The notes: a model not told the origin generated them from the letters alone. Positions 8,815-18,640 are shown, counted from the stretch's first letter. The stretch is DNA of 64,000 nt from Leifsonia sp. Root1293 (GCF_001425325.1 NZ_LMEH01000001.1:1101898-1165897), one strand, 5' to 3'. Translations and numbers: made by a program.

Positions 8815-9369
8815 CTAGACCTCGAGGAGTTCGGCTTCCTTGCGCTTCAGTGCGTCGTCGATGGCGTCGACGTGCGTCTTGGTCACCTGCTCGAGTTCCT
8901 TCTCGCCGCGGGACACCTCGTCATCGCCGACCTCGCTCTTGAGGGCATCGAGCTCGTCCTTGGCCTTGCGGCGGATGTTGCGCACGGACACCTTGGCGTC
9001 CTCGCCCTTGCCGCGGACGATCTTGACGAACTCCTTGCGGCGGTCTGCCGTGAGCTCGGGCAGGGTGACCCGGATGATGTTGCCGTCGTTCGACGGGTTG
9101 GCGCCCAGGTTGGGCGTGTCGCGGATGGCCTGCTCGATGTCGCGCAGGGCGCTCTTGTCGTAGGGGGTCACGACGAGCGTGCGGGCCTCGGGGTTGGCCA
9201 GAGACGCGAGCTGCGCCAACGGCGTCGGCGTGCCGTAATAGCTCACCATGATCTTCTGGAAGAGCTGGGGGTTCGCACGCCCGGTGCGCACGGACGAGAA
9301 GTCGTCTTTGGCGACTTCGACGGCCTTGCTCATACGGGCTGCGGCATCGGACAGGACATCCGCGATCAC
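8815..9369 (-). CDS. frr: Ribosome recycling factor
   Basis: 184 residues, the usual RRF length. With EF-G it splits post-termination ribosomes. The hallmark segment [15 protein letters not shown] is at the N-terminus; [12 protein letters not shown], the [17 protein letters not shown] loop and the long C-terminal helix follow. The GTG start was chosen because AAGGAG lies 6 bases upstream and the protein begins with the standard [10 protein letters not shown]. The gene sits 34 bases after pyrH in the standard order. Confidence 0.96.
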   Translation of the reverse strand: MIADVLSDAAARMSKAVEVAKDDFSSVRTGRANPQLFQKIMVSYYGTPTPLAQLASLANPEARTLVVTPYDKSALRDIEQAIRDTPNLGANPSNDGNIIRVTLPELTADRRKEFVKIVRGKGEDAKVSVRNIRRKAKDELDALKSEVGDDEVSRGEKELEQVTKTHVDAIDDALKRKEAELLEV

Positions 9370-9403
9370 GGTGACTCCTTCTGGAAGGGACTTGTAGGAA
9401 AGC

Positions 9404-10120
9404 TTAGTTGCTGACGACGGTGCCGAGGTCGGCACCGAGGATGGCGGCGGTCACGTTGCCTGCCGGCTCCATGCCGAACACCTGCATGGGCATGTCGTTG
9501 TCCATGCACAGACTGAACGCCGTGGAGTCGACCACCTTGAGGCCCTGCTGGAGCGCCTCCTGGTACGTGATCCGGTGGATCTTCTTGGCGTCGGGGTTGC
9601 TGCGCGGATCGTCGTCGTAGACCCCGTCGACGCCGTTCTTGGCGACGAGCACGACATCGGCCTCGATCTCCAGCGCACGCTGGGCGGCGACGGTGTCGGT
9701 GGAGAAGTACGGCAGGCCCGCACCGGCGCCGAAGATGACGACGCGGCCCTTCTCGAGGTGGCGCTCCGCCTTGCGGGGAATGTAGGGCTCGGCGACCTGG
9801 GTCATCGAGATCGCCGACTGCACGCGCGTCTCCAGCCCGGCCTGCTCGAGGAAGTCCTGGAGAGCCAGGGCGTTCATGACGGTGCCGAGCATGCCCATGT
9901 AGTCGGCGCGTCCACGATCCATGCCGCGCTGCGAGAGCTCTGCTCCGCGGAAGAAGTTGCCTCCTCCGACGACGATCGCGATCTCGACCTGGGTGGCGGC
10001 ATCCGCGATCTCCCGGGCCAGCGCACTGACCACGTCGGGGTTCACGCCGAGCGATCCCCCGCCGAAGGCCTCGCCCGAGAGCTTGAGGAGCACGCGCCGC
10101 CTCGTGTGGGTTCCGTTCAT
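9404..10120 (-). CDS. pyrH: UMP kinase
   Basis: 238 residues. It phosphorylates UMP to UDP in the cytoplasm as a hexamer. It has the amino-acid-kinase N-terminus [12 protein letters not shown], the glycine loop [12 protein letters not shown], the UMP-binding [15 protein letters not shown] and the ATP-side [17 protein letters not shown] and [13 protein letters not shown]. The second Met was taken as start, after AAGGA, because the extra N-terminal residues in the longer frame are not conserved in the family. It is separated from tsf by a strong terminator, so it probably has its own promoter. Confidence 0.96.
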   Translation of the reverse strand: MNGTHTRRRVLLKLSGEAFGGGSLGVNPDVVSALAREIADAATQVEIAIVVGGGNFFRGAELSQRGMDRGRADYMGMLGTVMNALALQDFLEQAGLETRVQSAISMTQVAEPYIPRKAERHLEKGRVVIFGAGAGLPYFSTDTVAAQRALEIEADVVLVAKNGVDGVYDDDPRSNPDAKKIHRITYQEALQQGLKVVDSTAFSLCMDNDMPMQVFGMEPAGNVTAAILGADLGTVVSN

Positions 10121-10208
10121 ACTGGACGCATCCTTTTCCTCGACTGTATTCAACCTACTGTGCCCCGACTGCGGGGCGTGCCACCGGCCGCGCGATGGCA
10201 GAGAAAAA

Positions 10209-10238
10209 GGAGCCCGGATCGGTGACGATCCGGGCTCC
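10209..10238 (-). terminator. Rho-independent terminator after tsf
   Basis: Perfect 12-bp stem (ggagcccggatc / gatccgggctcc) with a 6-base loop, followed on the minus strand by five T residues. It begins 14 bases after the tsf stop codon and separates rpsB-tsf from pyrH-frr-cdsA. Confidence 0.95.
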
Positions 10239-10252
10239 TCTCACTGATTCTG

Positions 10253-11083
10253 CTACGCGCCGACCTTGAACCGGGCGAAGCCCGAGATCGTCAGTCGGGC
10301 ATCGGAGACGACCTTGGCGACGGACAGCTTGTTGTCCTTCGCGTAGTCCTGCTCGAGCAGGGCGACCTGCTTGAAGTAGGCGCCGACGCGACCCTCGATG
10401 ATCTTCGGGAGGGCGGCCTCGGGCTTGCCCTCCTCGCGGGAGATCTGCTCGACGATGGCACGCTCCTTGTCGACGGCGTCAGCCGGGACGTCCTCGCGGG
10501 TGAGGTACTCGGGGTTCGCGAAGGAGATGTGCTGCGCGATCGACCGGGCGGTCTCGGCGTCGGTACCGGAGTAGCCGACGACGACGCCGACCTGCGGGGG
10601 CAGGTCCTTCGACGTCTTGTGCAGGTAGATCGCGAAGTTCTCGCCGGAGACGAGGGCGACACGACGCAGCTCGATCTTCTCACCGAGGATCGCGGCCTCG
10701 CCGTCGATGAGGTCGGCGACGGTGCCACCGTCTGCGGGGGCCGCGAGGCCCTCGTCGACGGATGCAGCTCCGGCCGCGGCGACAGCCGCGAGCACCTTCT
10801 CGGACAGCGCGACGAACTTGTCGCCCTTGGCGACGAAGTCGGTCTCGCAGGCGAGCTCGATCAGCGTGGCGGTTCCGTTGCCGTTCTCGACGGCGGCGAC
10901 GAGGCCCTCGGAGGTGGAGCGGTCGGCACGCTTCGCGTTGCCCTTCGCACCCTTGAGCCGGAGGATCTCGGTCGCCTTCTCGACGTCGCCATCGGCCTCG
11001 ACGAGCGCAGCCTTGGTGTCGGACATGCCGGTACCGAGCTGCTCGCGCAGTGCCTTCAGGTCGGCGATGTTGAAGTTAGCCAT
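10253..11083 (-). CDS. tsf: Elongation factor Ts
   Basis: 276 residues. It is the guanine-nucleotide exchange factor for EF-Tu. It opens with the UBA-like domain (ADLKALREQLGTGMSDTKAALVEADGD) and then KGAKGNAKRADRSTSEGLV. The core motif ACETDFVAKGDKFVALSE and the coiled-coil EEGKPEAALPKIIEGR follow. It lies 26 bases downstream of rpsB and ends at a strong terminator. Confidence 0.97.
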   Translation of the reverse strand: MANFNIADLKALREQLGTGMSDTKAALVEADGDVEKATEILRLKGAKGNAKRADRSTSEGLVAAVENGNGTATLIELACETDFVAKGDKFVALSEKVLAAVAAAGAASVDEGLAAPADGGTVADLIDGEAAILGEKIELRRVALVSGENFAIYLHKTSKDLPPQVGVVVGYSGTDAETARSIAQHISFANPEYLTREDVPADAVDKERAIVEQISREEGKPEAALPKIIEGRVGAYFKQVALLEQDYAKDNKLSVAKVVSDARLTISGFARFKVGA

Positions 11084-11109
11084 AGATGACTTCTCTCTCG
11101 TGAAAGTGA

Positions 11110-12045
11110 TTACTTGGCGTCGGCGTCGGCTGCAGCAGCCTCGACCGGTGCCTCGACGGGAGCCTCGGCCTCGACGACGTCGAGAGGCGTCTGAGCCTCG
11201 GCGACCTCGGTTGCGACGTCGGCCTCAGCGGCATCGGCGACCTTCTCGGTCTCGGCCGAAGCCTGCTCCGGGGTGCTCTCGGCGCCGGCCTGGAGAAGCT
11301 CGGCCTCCCACTCGGCGAGCGGCTCAGCGGGCTCCTGGCCCTCTTCGGGCTTCTGGTGGCGCTGGATGAGACCCTCGGCAGCGGCATCCGCGATCACACG
11401 CGTGAGCAGTGCGACGGAACGGATGGCGTCGTCGTTACCCGGGATCGGGTACTGGACCTCGTCGGGGTCGCAGTTCGTGTCGAGGATGCCGATGACCGGG
11501 ATGCCCAGCTTCTTGGCCTCGTCGATCGCGAGGTGCTCCTTCTTGGTGTCGACGACCCAGAGAGCCGACGGCGTGCGCGTGAGGTTGCGGATTCCGCCGA
11601 GCGACTTGTGGAGCTTGTCGAGCTCGCGCTTCTTGATCAGCATTTCCTTTTTCGTGAACCCCGACTTGGCGGTGTCCTCGAAGTCGAGCTCCTCGAGCTC
11701 CTTCATGCGGGCCAGACGCTTGTTGACGGTCTGGAAGTTGGTGAGGAGTCCACCGAGCCAACGCTGATTGACGTAGGGCTGGCCGACGCGGGTGGCCTGC
11801 TCGGCGATGGTCTCCTGAGCCTGCTTCTTCGTTCCGACGAAGAGGATGGTGCCGCCGTGGGCGACGGTCTCCTTGACGAAGTCGTAGGCCTTGTCGATGA
11901 AGGCGAGCGACTGCTGCAGGTCGATGATGTAGATGCCGGAACGCTCGGCGAAGATGAATCGCTTCATCTTCGGGTTCCAACGGCGGGTCTGGTGCCCGAA
12001 GTGAACGCCGCTGTCGAGCAGCTGGCGAATGGTGACGACGGCCAT
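11110..12045 (-). CDS. rpsB: 30S ribosomal protein S2
   Basis: 311 residues. The S2 core occupies about residues 1-230 ([52 protein letters not shown]). A roughly 80-residue acidic Ala/Glu-rich C-terminal extension follows, as is common in Microbacteriaceae and other Actinobacteria. The ATG start is preceded by AAGGAG. The upstream 268-base divergent gap must hold its promoter. Confidence 0.97.
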   Translation of the reverse strand: MAVVTIRQLLDSGVHFGHQTRRWNPKMKRFIFAERSGIYIIDLQQSLAFIDKAYDFVKETVAHGGTILFVGTKKQAQETIAEQATRVGQPYVNQRWLGGLLTNFQTVNKRLARMKELEELDFEDTAKSGFTKKEMLIKKRELDKLHKSLGGIRNLTRTPSALWVVDTKKEHLAIDEAKKLGIPVIGILDTNCDPDEVQYPIPGNDDAIRSVALLTRVIADAAAEGLIQRHQKPEEGQEPAEPLAEWEAELLQAGAESTPEQASAETEKVADAAEADVATEVAEAQTPLDVVEAEAPVEAPVEAAAADADAK

Positions 12046-12313
12046 GGCCGTACTCCTTCTTCTCAGTTGTGCCTCCGATCGGATGACCGGACGCCCTGGT
12101 GCCCGGCGCACGCCCGCTGCTCCCCGGAAGAGGTGCAGACTGAATGGGTGTGTCGGCCGAAACGGCACGCGTAGTCAGCGCTCGAAGGCGCTGCTCGGAT
12201 CAGTCTAGCAGTTCACGGCACGCCACTCCCCCACAGCTGCAGGCTACGCACGAGGTCAGCACAACAGCGGTCACCGACCCTGTAGAGCGCGCCGGGACAC
12301 GGATGCTGAACGC
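12046..12313. other. Divergent promoter gap between rpsB and the M23 peptidase
   Basis: 268 bases without a gene. It should contain the rpsB-tsf promoter (leftward) and that of the peptidase gene (rightward). A possible leftward -10 (TAGACT on the minus strand, near 12200) is visible, but no convincing -35. Confidence 0.3.
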
Positions 12314-12835
12314 ATGCCTTCCTGCCGTCGCAGCGCCATCATCGTCATCGCCTTCTGCGCCGTCGTGGGCTGCCTGGGGTTCGGCGGGTCCTCCGGCGCC
12401 GGGGCCGACGAACCGGCGCCCGCCGCCGACTGGCGGTGGCCGCTCGCCCGTCCGGTGAGGGTGGTGGCCGCTTTTGAGGCGCCGGTCACCCGGTACAGCG
12501 CCGGGCACAGGGGCATCGACCTGGCCGCGGCATCCGGCACCCCCGTGCTGGCACCGACGGACGGCACCATCTCGTTCGCCGGAACCGTGGTCGACCGCCC
12601 TCTGCTGACCGTCGACCATGGCGACGGAGTGCTGGTCAGCCTGGAGCCGGTGCTGGCGAGCGTCGTCGAGGGAGACGCCGTGGCACGAGGACAGCCGATC
12701 GGAGCCGTCGCCGACGGTGGTCACTGCGGCGGCGGATGCCTGCACGTCGGGGTGAGGGTGTTCGGCGAGTACGTGTCGCCGCTCGCGTTCATCACCGGGC
12801 TGCCGCGGGCGGTGCTGCTGCCGATGGGGCGCTGA
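12314..12835 (+). CDS. Secreted M23/LytM-type peptidase
   Basis: 173 residues with an N-terminal signal sequence (residues 7-30). The LytM fold is recognisable from the zinc-ligand segment YSAGHRGIDLAA (HxxxD), the GTPVLAPTDGTISFAG strand and the final GGCLHVGVRVFGEYVSPLAF, where the usual HLHFG(L/V)R appears as CLHVGVR. The His of the HxH motif is partly altered: Cys precedes Leu-His. Activity against peptidoglycan cross-bridges is therefore plausible but not certain; some LytM domains are non-catalytic activators. A short M23 gene next to rpsB is a common actinobacterial arrangement. Confidence 0.8.
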   Translation: MPSCRRSAIIVIAFCAVVGCLGFGGSSGAGADEPAPAADWRWPLARPVRVVAAFEAPVTRYSAGHRGIDLAAASGTPVLAPTDGTISFAGTVVDRPLLTVDHGDGVLVSLEPVLASVVEGDAVARGQPIGAVADGGHCGGGCLHVGVRVFGEYVSPLAFITGLPRAVLLPMGR

Positions 12836-12914
12836 GACCTGAGGGCGGAAGCGGAGGTGGACGAGGCGTCGGTGCCGGGGCCGGGACCTCCTGCTCCGAC
12901 GCGCGTCGGCTCGG

Positions 12915-13883
12915 TCAAGCGCGGGGGTGCGCGGTCCTGTAGCTCTCGCGGAGACGCTCGGTCGACACGTGGGTGTAGATCTGCGTCGTACCGAGGCTCG
13001 CGTGCCCGAGCATCTCCTGCACGGCTCGGAGGTCGGCGCCACCATCGAGCAGGTGCGTCGCCGCCGTGTGGCGGAGGGCGTGCGGTCCGGATGGTCCACC
13101 CCCGGGCAGGTCGACGAGGAGTCCGGCGACGAGTCTGTACACGCTGCGGGTGCCGACCCTGGCGCCGCGTGCGCCCAGGAAGAGGGCGGCGGCATCCGGT
13201 GCCGCACCCGTGGCCCGCGCCAGCAGCGCCGGTCGCCCGAGGCGCACGTAGTCGACGATGGCATTCAGCGCGGGCAGGCCGAACGGCACGACCCGCTGCT
13301 TTCCGCCCTTGCCGGTCACACGCACGGTGAGGCGGTCGAGATCGACATCGTCGACGTCGAGGCCGACGATCTCGGAGACCCGGAGTGCCGAGGCGTAAAG
13401 CACCTCGACGATGGCCAGGTCACGTCGCGCCACAGGGTCTCCCTCGGCCGAGGCGTCGACCAGCGCCCCGATGAGGGCGTCCATCTGCCCGCGGGTGATC
13501 ACTCGCGGCAGGCTCCGAAGCGGCTTGGGCGACCGCAGTCGCACGCCCGGGTCGTCTGGAATCTCGCCCGTGCGCGCCAGCCAGGCCGTGAAGCCGCGAG
13601 CGGACGCGGCGTGGCGGGCGATCGTCGAGCGGGCGAGGTCCCGCTCGGTGCCCGCCCAGAGCCAGTCACGCAGGAGGGGCAGGGTGATGGCGTCGAGGGT
13701 GGTGACACCGTTCACCTCGGCGAAGTCGATGAGCTCGGCGAGATCGGTGCGGTAGGCGCGCACCGTGTGCTGTGAGAAGCCCCGTTCGATGCTGAGGTGT
13801 CGGCAGTAGTCCTCGAGTGCACTCTCGAGTTCACTCGGCACCGATTCCGGCGTGGCGGGGGTGACGCCGTGCGCGTCAGCCAT
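12915..13883 (-). CDS. xerC: Tyrosine recombinase XerC-type
   Basis: 322 residues. N-terminal SAM-like core-binding domain (about 15-105: [23 protein letters not shown]), then the catalytic domain with Arg in [12 protein letters not shown], Lys in TGKGGKQR, HxxR in [12 protein letters not shown] and [14 protein letters not shown] carrying the last His and the Tyr nucleophile. It resolves chromosome dimers at dif with XerD. Its place beside dprA is the conserved actinobacterial one, so it belongs to the host, not the islands. The ATG start overlaps the upstream phosphoesterase gene by 8 bases. Confidence 0.92.
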   Translation of the reverse strand: MADAHGVTPATPESVPSELESALEDYCRHLSIERGFSQHTVRAYRTDLAELIDFAEVNGVTTLDAITLPLLRDWLWAGTERDLARSTIARHAASARGFTAWLARTGEIPDDPGVRLRSPKPLRSLPRVITRGQMDALIGALVDASAEGDPVARRDLAIVEVLYASALRVSEIVGLDVDDVDLDRLTVRVTGKGGKQRVVPFGLPALNAIVDYVRLGRPALLARATGAAPDAAALFLGARGARVGTRSVYRLVAGLLVDLPGGGPSGPHALRHTAATHLLDGGADLRAVQEMLGHASLGTTQIYTHVSTERLRESYRTAHPRA

Positions 13884-14820
13884 CGACGGGTCGCTGCCTG
13901 GAGAAGGCATCGCGCCGACCCTCAGCGTCGAGTTCGAGCATGCGCGCGGTGAAGTCGGACCCGAAACGCGTGACCGTGCGCGCCGTCGTCAACGGCACGA
14001 CCGAGTGCACGACACGGTCGTCGTAGACGTGCACGAGATTCAGCGACTGCCCGGCGTCAGTGCCGATCAGCTCGTCGACGGGGGCGGCCAGGTCCATCGT
14101 GTAGCAGGTGGCCGCGGCGACGGAGACCGGGATGCCGGCGAACAGACTCGTGGAGGTGTAGTGCAGGTGGCCGCCCAGGATGGCCCGGATGTCGCTCCCC
14201 TCGATCACAGCCGCCAGGCGCTCCTGGCGTTCGAGCTCGAGGATCTGCATCGCTCCGATCGCCGTCGGGATCGGAGGGTGGTGGAGGGCGAGGAGCGAGC
14301 CGTGCTCGGCGGGCTCTGACAGAACGTCGGCGAGCCAGGCCAGTTGGGCATCGTCGATGGCACCGTGGTGGTAGCCGGGCACGCTCGTGTCGAGGGCGAT
14401 GACGCGCAGGCCTCGCACCGTCGTCACGGTGTCGACCGGGGCCCCGGGCGCCGTCTCCTCACCCGTGACACCGGCGGAGCCGGCGAGGAGCCCGCGGCGG
14501 AACGGCATCCGTTCGTCGTGGTTGCCCATGACCCAGATGACCTCGGCACCGATGCGGGCTGCGACGGGTTCGACCACGGATCGCACTCGCGCGTACGCAT
14601 CGGGTTCGCCACGGTCGGTGATGTCGCCGGTGAAGACGAAGGCGTCCAGGCGGATGCCCGATGCCTCGAGCCGCTGGAGTGCCGCCGCCAATCCGGTGTC
14701 GGTGTCGACAGTGCCGTAGAGCGGCCCGCCGGCGAGGAAATGGGTGTCACTGAGATGGGCGATCACGTGTCCGGGCGCCGGGTACTGCCCGAACTGCGGG
14801 GGCAGTGCTGCGTCGACCAT
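13876..14820 (-). CDS. Calcineurin-like metallophosphoesterase, CpdA/GpdQ type
   Basis: 314 residues with all five metal-binding motifs: HLSDTHF, GDITDRG, MGNHDER, HHPP and GGHLHYTS. The spacing is that of class III cyclic-nucleotide phosphodiesterases (CpdA, Rv0805-like) and GpdQ. A cytoplasmic phosphodiesterase with two metal ions is expected; cAMP is the likeliest family substrate, but the sequence does not fix it. The gene separates xerC from dprA, and its stop overlaps the xerC start. Confidence 0.88.
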   Translation of the reverse strand: MVDAALPPQFGQYPAPGHVIAHLSDTHFLAGGPLYGTVDTDTGLAAALQRLEASGIRLDAFVFTGDITDRGEPDAYARVRSVVEPVAARIGAEVIWVMGNHDERMPFRRGLLAGSAGVTGEETAPGAPVDTVTTVRGLRVIALDTSVPGYHHGAIDDAQLAWLADVLSEPAEHGSLLALHHPPIPTAIGAMQILELERQERLAAVIEGSDIRAILGGHLHYTSTSLFAGIPVSVAAATCYTMDLAAPVDELIGTDAGQSLNLVHVYDDRVVHSVVPLTTARTVTRFGSDFTARMLELDAEGRRDAFSRQRPVDG

Positions 14821-14935
14821 GAGTGCGCCTTCCGGTGATCCTTGCTCACCACGATAGGGCGCGGCACCGACGTCGCTGGGTTCGGCGCACCGGTGCGCGG
14901 CCGTCCACTCACCGTCTCAAGGTCGCCTCATGGCC

Positions 14936-15409
14936 TCACCTCCCCCGAACCCAGCCGGATTCCCTCTGGACGACTCGCTGCTCGAGATCGAGGGCTCCCA
15001 GGACCCCGGCGACGACGGAGACGCCGAGGCCGGAGCGACGAGCGATCTCGTCGACGCTGCGCGCACTGCGGCCGCTGAGGGCGTCGATGACCCGCAGCTC
15101 GTCGCTGGTCGGGTCGGGCGTCGAGCCGCCGGTGCCCGCAGGGGCGCCGTGCCCAGGAGCGCCGGATGCCGTCGGGTCGGCATCCGGCAGCAGTTCGAGC
15201 ATCTCCTCGACGCTCGTGACGCACACGGCGTCGTAGTCGCGGATGAGGCGATGACAGCCCGCACTCGTGACGCTGGTGATCGGGCCGGGTACTGCCCCGA
15301 GAGGCCGCCCGAGTGCTGCAGCGTGTCCGGCCGTGTTGAGGGAGCCCGAGCGCCAGCCCGCCTCCAGGACGACGGTGGCCCGGCTGGCCGCGGCGATCAA
15401 CCTGTTGCG
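14936..15409 (-). pseudogene. dprA: dprA, 3' fragment (C-terminal 157 codons)
   Basis: It begins exactly at the island 1 junction with RNRLIAAASRATVVLEAG and continues with RSGSLNTAGHAAALGRPLGAVPG, the second half of the DprA Rossmann fold, followed by the C-terminal winged-helix-like domain. It lacks the first 261 codons, which are at 24684-25466. Joining the pieces across the shared CTGCAG gives one 418-residue reading frame. DprA loads RecA on incoming single-stranded DNA in natural transformation. As it stands the fragment has no start codon of its own beyond an accidental TTG, so it is presumed inactive. Confidence 0.93.
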
Positions 15410-15432
15410 CTGCAGCAACCTACGATAAGTAC
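15393..15432. other. Island 1 left attachment site (attL1)
   Basis: dprA sequence meets island sequence here. The segment shared with the right end is TTGCxCTGCAG (15405-15415 against 24679-24689). The island-side arm 15416-15432 is the imperfect inverted repeat of 24665-24681 (12 of 17 positions). The symmetry centre is the TG at 15411-15412, the proposed crossover dinucleotide. Confidence 0.8.
15405..15432 (+). promoter_or_regulatory. Leaderless integrase promoter, -10 in the attP arm
   Basis: TACGAT (15421-15426) ends 6 bases before the integrase ATG, and no Shine-Dalgarno sequence is present, so a leaderless transcript is likely. In the integrated state the -35 position holds caacct from dprA. 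In the excised circle it would hold TTGCGG (24672-24677) at exactly 17 bases spacing. Confidence 0.5.
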
Positions 15433-16938
15433 ATGACCACTCGTGCCGCCGTCTATCTCCGAATCAGCCGCGACGATCAGGCGACCGGGCTTGCCGTCGA
15501 GCGCCAACGCGCTGACTGCCTCGCAATTATCACCGCTCGCGGCTGGGAGCTCGTGGGCGAGTACGTCGACAACGCTGTAAGCGCGTCGAAGCGGACAACG
15601 AAGCGCCCGGACTACGACCGGATGGTCGCGGCCTATGAAGCGGGGGCGTTCGAGGCACTCGTCTGCTACGACCTCGACCGACTCACGCGCCAGCCGCGCC
15701 AGCTCGAAGACTGGATCGACGCCGCGGAGGAGCGCGGGCTTGTACTCGTGACCGCGAGTGGCGAAGCCGATCTCGCCACCGACAACGGCCGCATGTTCGC
15801 TCGCATGAAGGCGACTATCGCGCGTGCTGAGATCGAGCGCAAGGGCGCGCGCCAGCGTCGAGCGAACCTCCAGCGCATCGAGAGCGGAAAGCCAGCGCCC
15901 GGCCGCCGCCGCTACGGCTACGAGCTCGACGGCGTGAATCCTAGACCCGCGGAGGCCGCGGTCGTCCGGCGGATGTTCGAGCACGTCGCCGCGGGCGGAT
16001 CGCTTCGCTCGATCGCTCGCGCGCTCGAAGACGAAGCCGTCGATCCGGCCCCCGGCCGCTCGTGGTCAACGGGCCGTATCCGCTACATCCTGAAGAATCC
16101 GACCTACAGCGGCGAAGTTCACAGCTTCGGCTCGGCGCTGCCGTCTGACGTCCTCGTACCGATAATCGAGAGGACGCTTGCTGAGGAGGTGCGTGCGATC
16201 CTCGCCGACGAGTCGCGACTAACGACGCCCGGCCCGGCTCCGAGGCATCTAGGCTCAGGCCTCGCCTCGTGCGGCGTGTGCGGCGGGCTCATGTTCAACC
16301 TCGCGAAGGCGTATCGCTGCAAGGCTGACAGCGCCCATCCGACGATCACGAAAGAGCGTCTGGACACTCGCCTTCGTGGGGAAGTAGCCCTCGCCTTCCT
16401 CGCGTCGGGCGGCTCGCTGAGCGAGGAGAGGAGCGACACCACAGTCGCTCCGCTCGTCGCCGCGCTTGAGAAGAACGACCGCGCCGCGCGAGCCACCGCT
16501 GAAGACCGTGACGAGGGCCTCCTCTCCCCGAAGGCCGCACGCGCCCGGTTGATCGAGCTCCGTGTCGAGCGTGTGGCGATCGAGCAGCGCCTTTCGAGTG
16601 CCCGCGTTGAGCGATCGGCTTCGTCTGTACTCGCGGACGTTGCTCACGAGCTCCTTGCAGGGGATGACATGACTCCGGCGAAGTTCTTCGGCGACATGAC
16701 GGCAGCGGTCGCGGCGCGGTTCGAGACGCTCGACCTCGACCGCCAGCGGGATACTGTCCGAGCCCTCTTGGACGTCACAGTGAACCCTGGCAGGGACCCC
16801 CGCCGCGTTGTGGTCTGGCACAAGGTCGTGACGAAGCTCAACCCGGAGTCTGCGCTCGCCGTTGACATCGTCGGCGAAGGCGAGAGCCGTGGTCCGGGCG
16901 ACAGATCGAACCGTCGCCCTGCGCGCGCGACCGTCTGA
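15433..16938 (+). CDS. Large serine integrase of island 1
   Basis: 501 residues. N-terminal resolvase catalytic domain with nucleophile Ser12 in YLRISRDDQ, the Arg-rich ERQRADC and YDLDRLTRQPRQ. Next comes the recombinase domain (about 155-255, GRRRYGYELDG ... ILKNPTYSGE). A zinc-ribbon has CGVCGG (Cys280, Cys283) and YRC (Cys296), then a coiled coil (about 340-430). These are the parts of phiC31/Bxb1-like integrases. It would catalyse attP x attB joining in dprA; excision would need a directionality factor, none of which is obvious in this island. The ATG directly follows the attP arm without a ribosome-binding site. Confidence 0.95.
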   Translation: MTTRAAVYLRISRDDQATGLAVERQRADCLAIITARGWELVGEYVDNAVSASKRTTKRPDYDRMVAAYEAGAFEALVCYDLDRLTRQPRQLEDWIDAAEERGLVLVTASGEADLATDNGRMFARMKATIARAEIERKGARQRRANLQRIESGKPAPGRRRYGYELDGVNPRPAEAAVVRRMFEHVAAGGSLRSIARALEDEAVDPAPGRSWSTGRIRYILKNPTYSGEVHSFGSALPSDVLVPIIERTLAEEVRAILADESRLTTPGPAPRHLGSGLASCGVCGGLMFNLAKAYRCKADSAHPTITKERLDTRLRGEVALAFLASGGSLSEERSDTTVAPLVAALEKNDRAARATAEDRDEGLLSPKAARARLIELRVERVAIEQRLSSARVERSASSVLADVAHELLAGDDMTPAKFFGDMTAAVAARFETLDLDRQRDTVRALLDVTVNPGRDPRRVVVWHKVVTKLNPESALAVDIVGEGESRGPGDRSNRRPARATV

Positions 16939-17733
16939 CCGGGATCTCGCCGACTGAGACGCCGCGGGGCGCGTGTAGGCGCACTCACGCCGGACGTGAG
17001 CGGCCCGGAGTGCTCGCTGAGCTTCTCGCGGCCCCTTCGTCGTCTCTAGGAGTGGCGAAGTGACGGAAGTGACTCCTAGTTCCCTTCCCCTCTATAGCTC
17101 TCTCTCACTTAAGGGGGGAATGCAAGAGTGACGTAACTTCGTCACTCCGCCACCGCTGGCGCATCGCGCCCGGCGGCGTCGCAAGAGAGATCGTGTAAAC
17201 GTGAGCAGACCACCCGCCCCCGGCCGCCTTCTCTTGTGTACGGGGAACACATCCCTGCCTTCGGGAATTCCGGTCCGACCACGATCTAACGCTGAAGGCC
17301 GCGGATAGGCGCAGAAGCCTATTGTCGGTCACACCCCGGCCGCCTACTCCTTCGAGGCCACCTAGGGCCTTCTCTTGTGAGAAGCACTCAACGCCGAGTG
17401 TTCTCCGCCCCTCCGTGTCGCGCGGGCTTACTCCTTTCACCGCGCGACGCTCGCCGCAGCGGCGATCGCACCCTGCGGCCGCGAGCGCGCCTCCGGGCTG
17501 TCGTGGGTCCCCACGAGGCGCGCTCGCCCCTCCTATTTCCGCCGTCGACGGCGCGGGATCAACCCCGCAGCCCTTGACTGCGGCTCGCTCGCCGAGGCAG
17601 GTCCTCGCGAGCACACTCCGGCGCATCCCGCGCCACTTCAGGCACACCGACGTCGGCAGGTCCGGCGGCGCGACGCCCCGCCAGAGGCGGACTCCTCACA
17701 CCCACCACACACGACCCTCAGGAGTTACACACC
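16939..17733. other. Non-coding gap between integrase and capsid genes
   Basis: 795 bases with no convincing gene; open frames here have erratic composition and no ribosome-binding sites. It holds the hairpin array described separately, a 12-base direct repeat (ccttctcttgtg at 17227-17238 and 17368-17379) and, at its right end, the AGGAG ribosome-binding site of the capsid gene. Confidence 0.6.
17046..17634. repeat. Array of at least fourteen short perfect inverted repeats
   Basis: Successive stems: 17046-17053/17072-17079 (8 bp), 17126-17133/17140-17147 (8), 17158-17162/17166-17170 (5), 17305-17310/17317-17322 (6), 17355-17359/17366-17370 (5), 17369-17374/17379-17384 (6), 17385-17389/17396-17400 (5), 17417-17425/17440-17448 (9), 17451-17457/17459-17465 (7), 17481-17492/17516-17527 (12, enclosing 17502-17507/17510-17515), the 12-base palindrome 17541-17552, 17553-17557/17564-17568 (5), 17565-17570/17578-17583 (6), 17583-17588/17607-17612 (6) and 17620-17624/17630-17634 (5). 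Several abut end to end. This could be a structured RNA, a packaging or recognition site, or a replication site. Confidence 0.65.
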
Positions 17734-18624
17734 ATGCCCAACACCATCCTCACCGCAGACGAGATCGCGACCATCGGCGCAGCGCTCGTCGGCTCGGACC
17801 TCGGACTCGCGAAGCTCTTCAGCTCCGACGTCGCCGCCGACTTCGGCGGCGGCACCGGCGAGACGATCCGCGTCCGCATCCCCGGCGCTGTCCCGTCGCG
17901 CGAGCGCGCCGCGAACGACACCACCACGGCCCTAGCCGTCGACACGATCACGGAGCAGTCCGTACCCGTGACCCTCGACACCCTGGCGTACTCCAATGTC
18001 TCGCTCTCAGTGTCGGAGACTGAACTCGGGCTGATCGACTTCGGCAAGCAGGTACTTGAGCCCCAGACTCGCGCGATCTCGCGGAGGGTTGAGCAGGAGG
18101 CCGCCGCGGCGCTCCTCGCTACTCCGACGACTGAGCTCATTTACACCGCCGCGACTCCCGCGAAGCTGTTCACTGCGATCCGGAAGACCCTCCGAGATCG
18201 CGGCGTCAGCGCCGAGTCGAAGATCGTCGCCGTAGTGGGTAGCTCCGTCTACGCGGACCTTCTCGACGGCCCGCTCGGAACCTGGGACGCGAACGGCGTC
18301 ACCGTGCGAGGGATCGAGATCCACGAATCCAGCCGTCTGGGTGCGGATGACGTGGTCGCCTTCGTCAAGGAGGCCTTCTCGCTCGTCGTGCGCGCTCCTG
18401 AGCCTCCGGCCGGAGCCGGGTACGGCGCGAGCATCCGCGCCGAGGGTGACTCGCCGTTCGCACTGACCCACTTGCAGGCCTTCGACGTCGCGACCGGCTC
18501 GGACCGCTCGATCGTTGAGGCGCTCGTCGCCGTCGTCCCGATGCCTCAGGCGAAGGACAACGAAGACGGAACCGTCGCCCTCGTCCCGCACGGCAACGTC
18601 GTCCGCGTCGACACAGCCGCGTAA
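17734..18624 (+). CDS. Phage major capsid protein, P22-coat-like
   Basis: 296 residues, ATG start after AGGAG. The opening ILTADEIATIGAALVGSDLGLAKLFSSDVAADFGGGTGETIRVRIPG follows the pattern of the P22 gene-5 coat superfamily (HK97 fold): a helical N-terminus, then the GxTI(R/T)VRxP strand. Residues about 60-110 (SVPVTLDTLAYSNVSLSVSETELGLIDF) and the central AAALLAT also fit. It is shorter than P22 coat (430 residues), as in small actinophages. No scaffold, portal or protease gene accompanies it. It has its own ribosome-binding site and a strong terminator, so it is probably expressed as a single-gene unit. An encapsulin-like shell is a less likely alternative. Confidence 0.8.
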   Translation: MPNTILTADEIATIGAALVGSDLGLAKLFSSDVAADFGGGTGETIRVRIPGAVPSRERAANDTTTALAVDTITEQSVPVTLDTLAYSNVSLSVSETELGLIDFGKQVLEPQTRAISRRVEQEAAAALLATPTTELIYTAATPAKLFTAIRKTLRDRGVSAESKIVAVVGSSVYADLLDGPLGTWDANGVTVRGIEIHESSRLGADDVVAFVKEAFSLVVRAPEPPAGAGYGASIRAEGDSPFALTHLQAFDVATGSDRSIVEALVAVVPMPQAKDNEDGTVALVPHGNVVRVDTAA

Positions 18625-18640
18625 GCACCACACCCCTGAC

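Noticed and set aside
6494-8818. 774-codon rightward frame opposite cdsA and neighbours
   Set aside because: Low-complexity shadow of several real minus-strand genes with recognised motifs.
17322-18023. 233-codon frame crossing into the capsid gene
   Set aside because: Different frame from the capsid, Pro/Arg/His-rich, starts inside the hairpin array.
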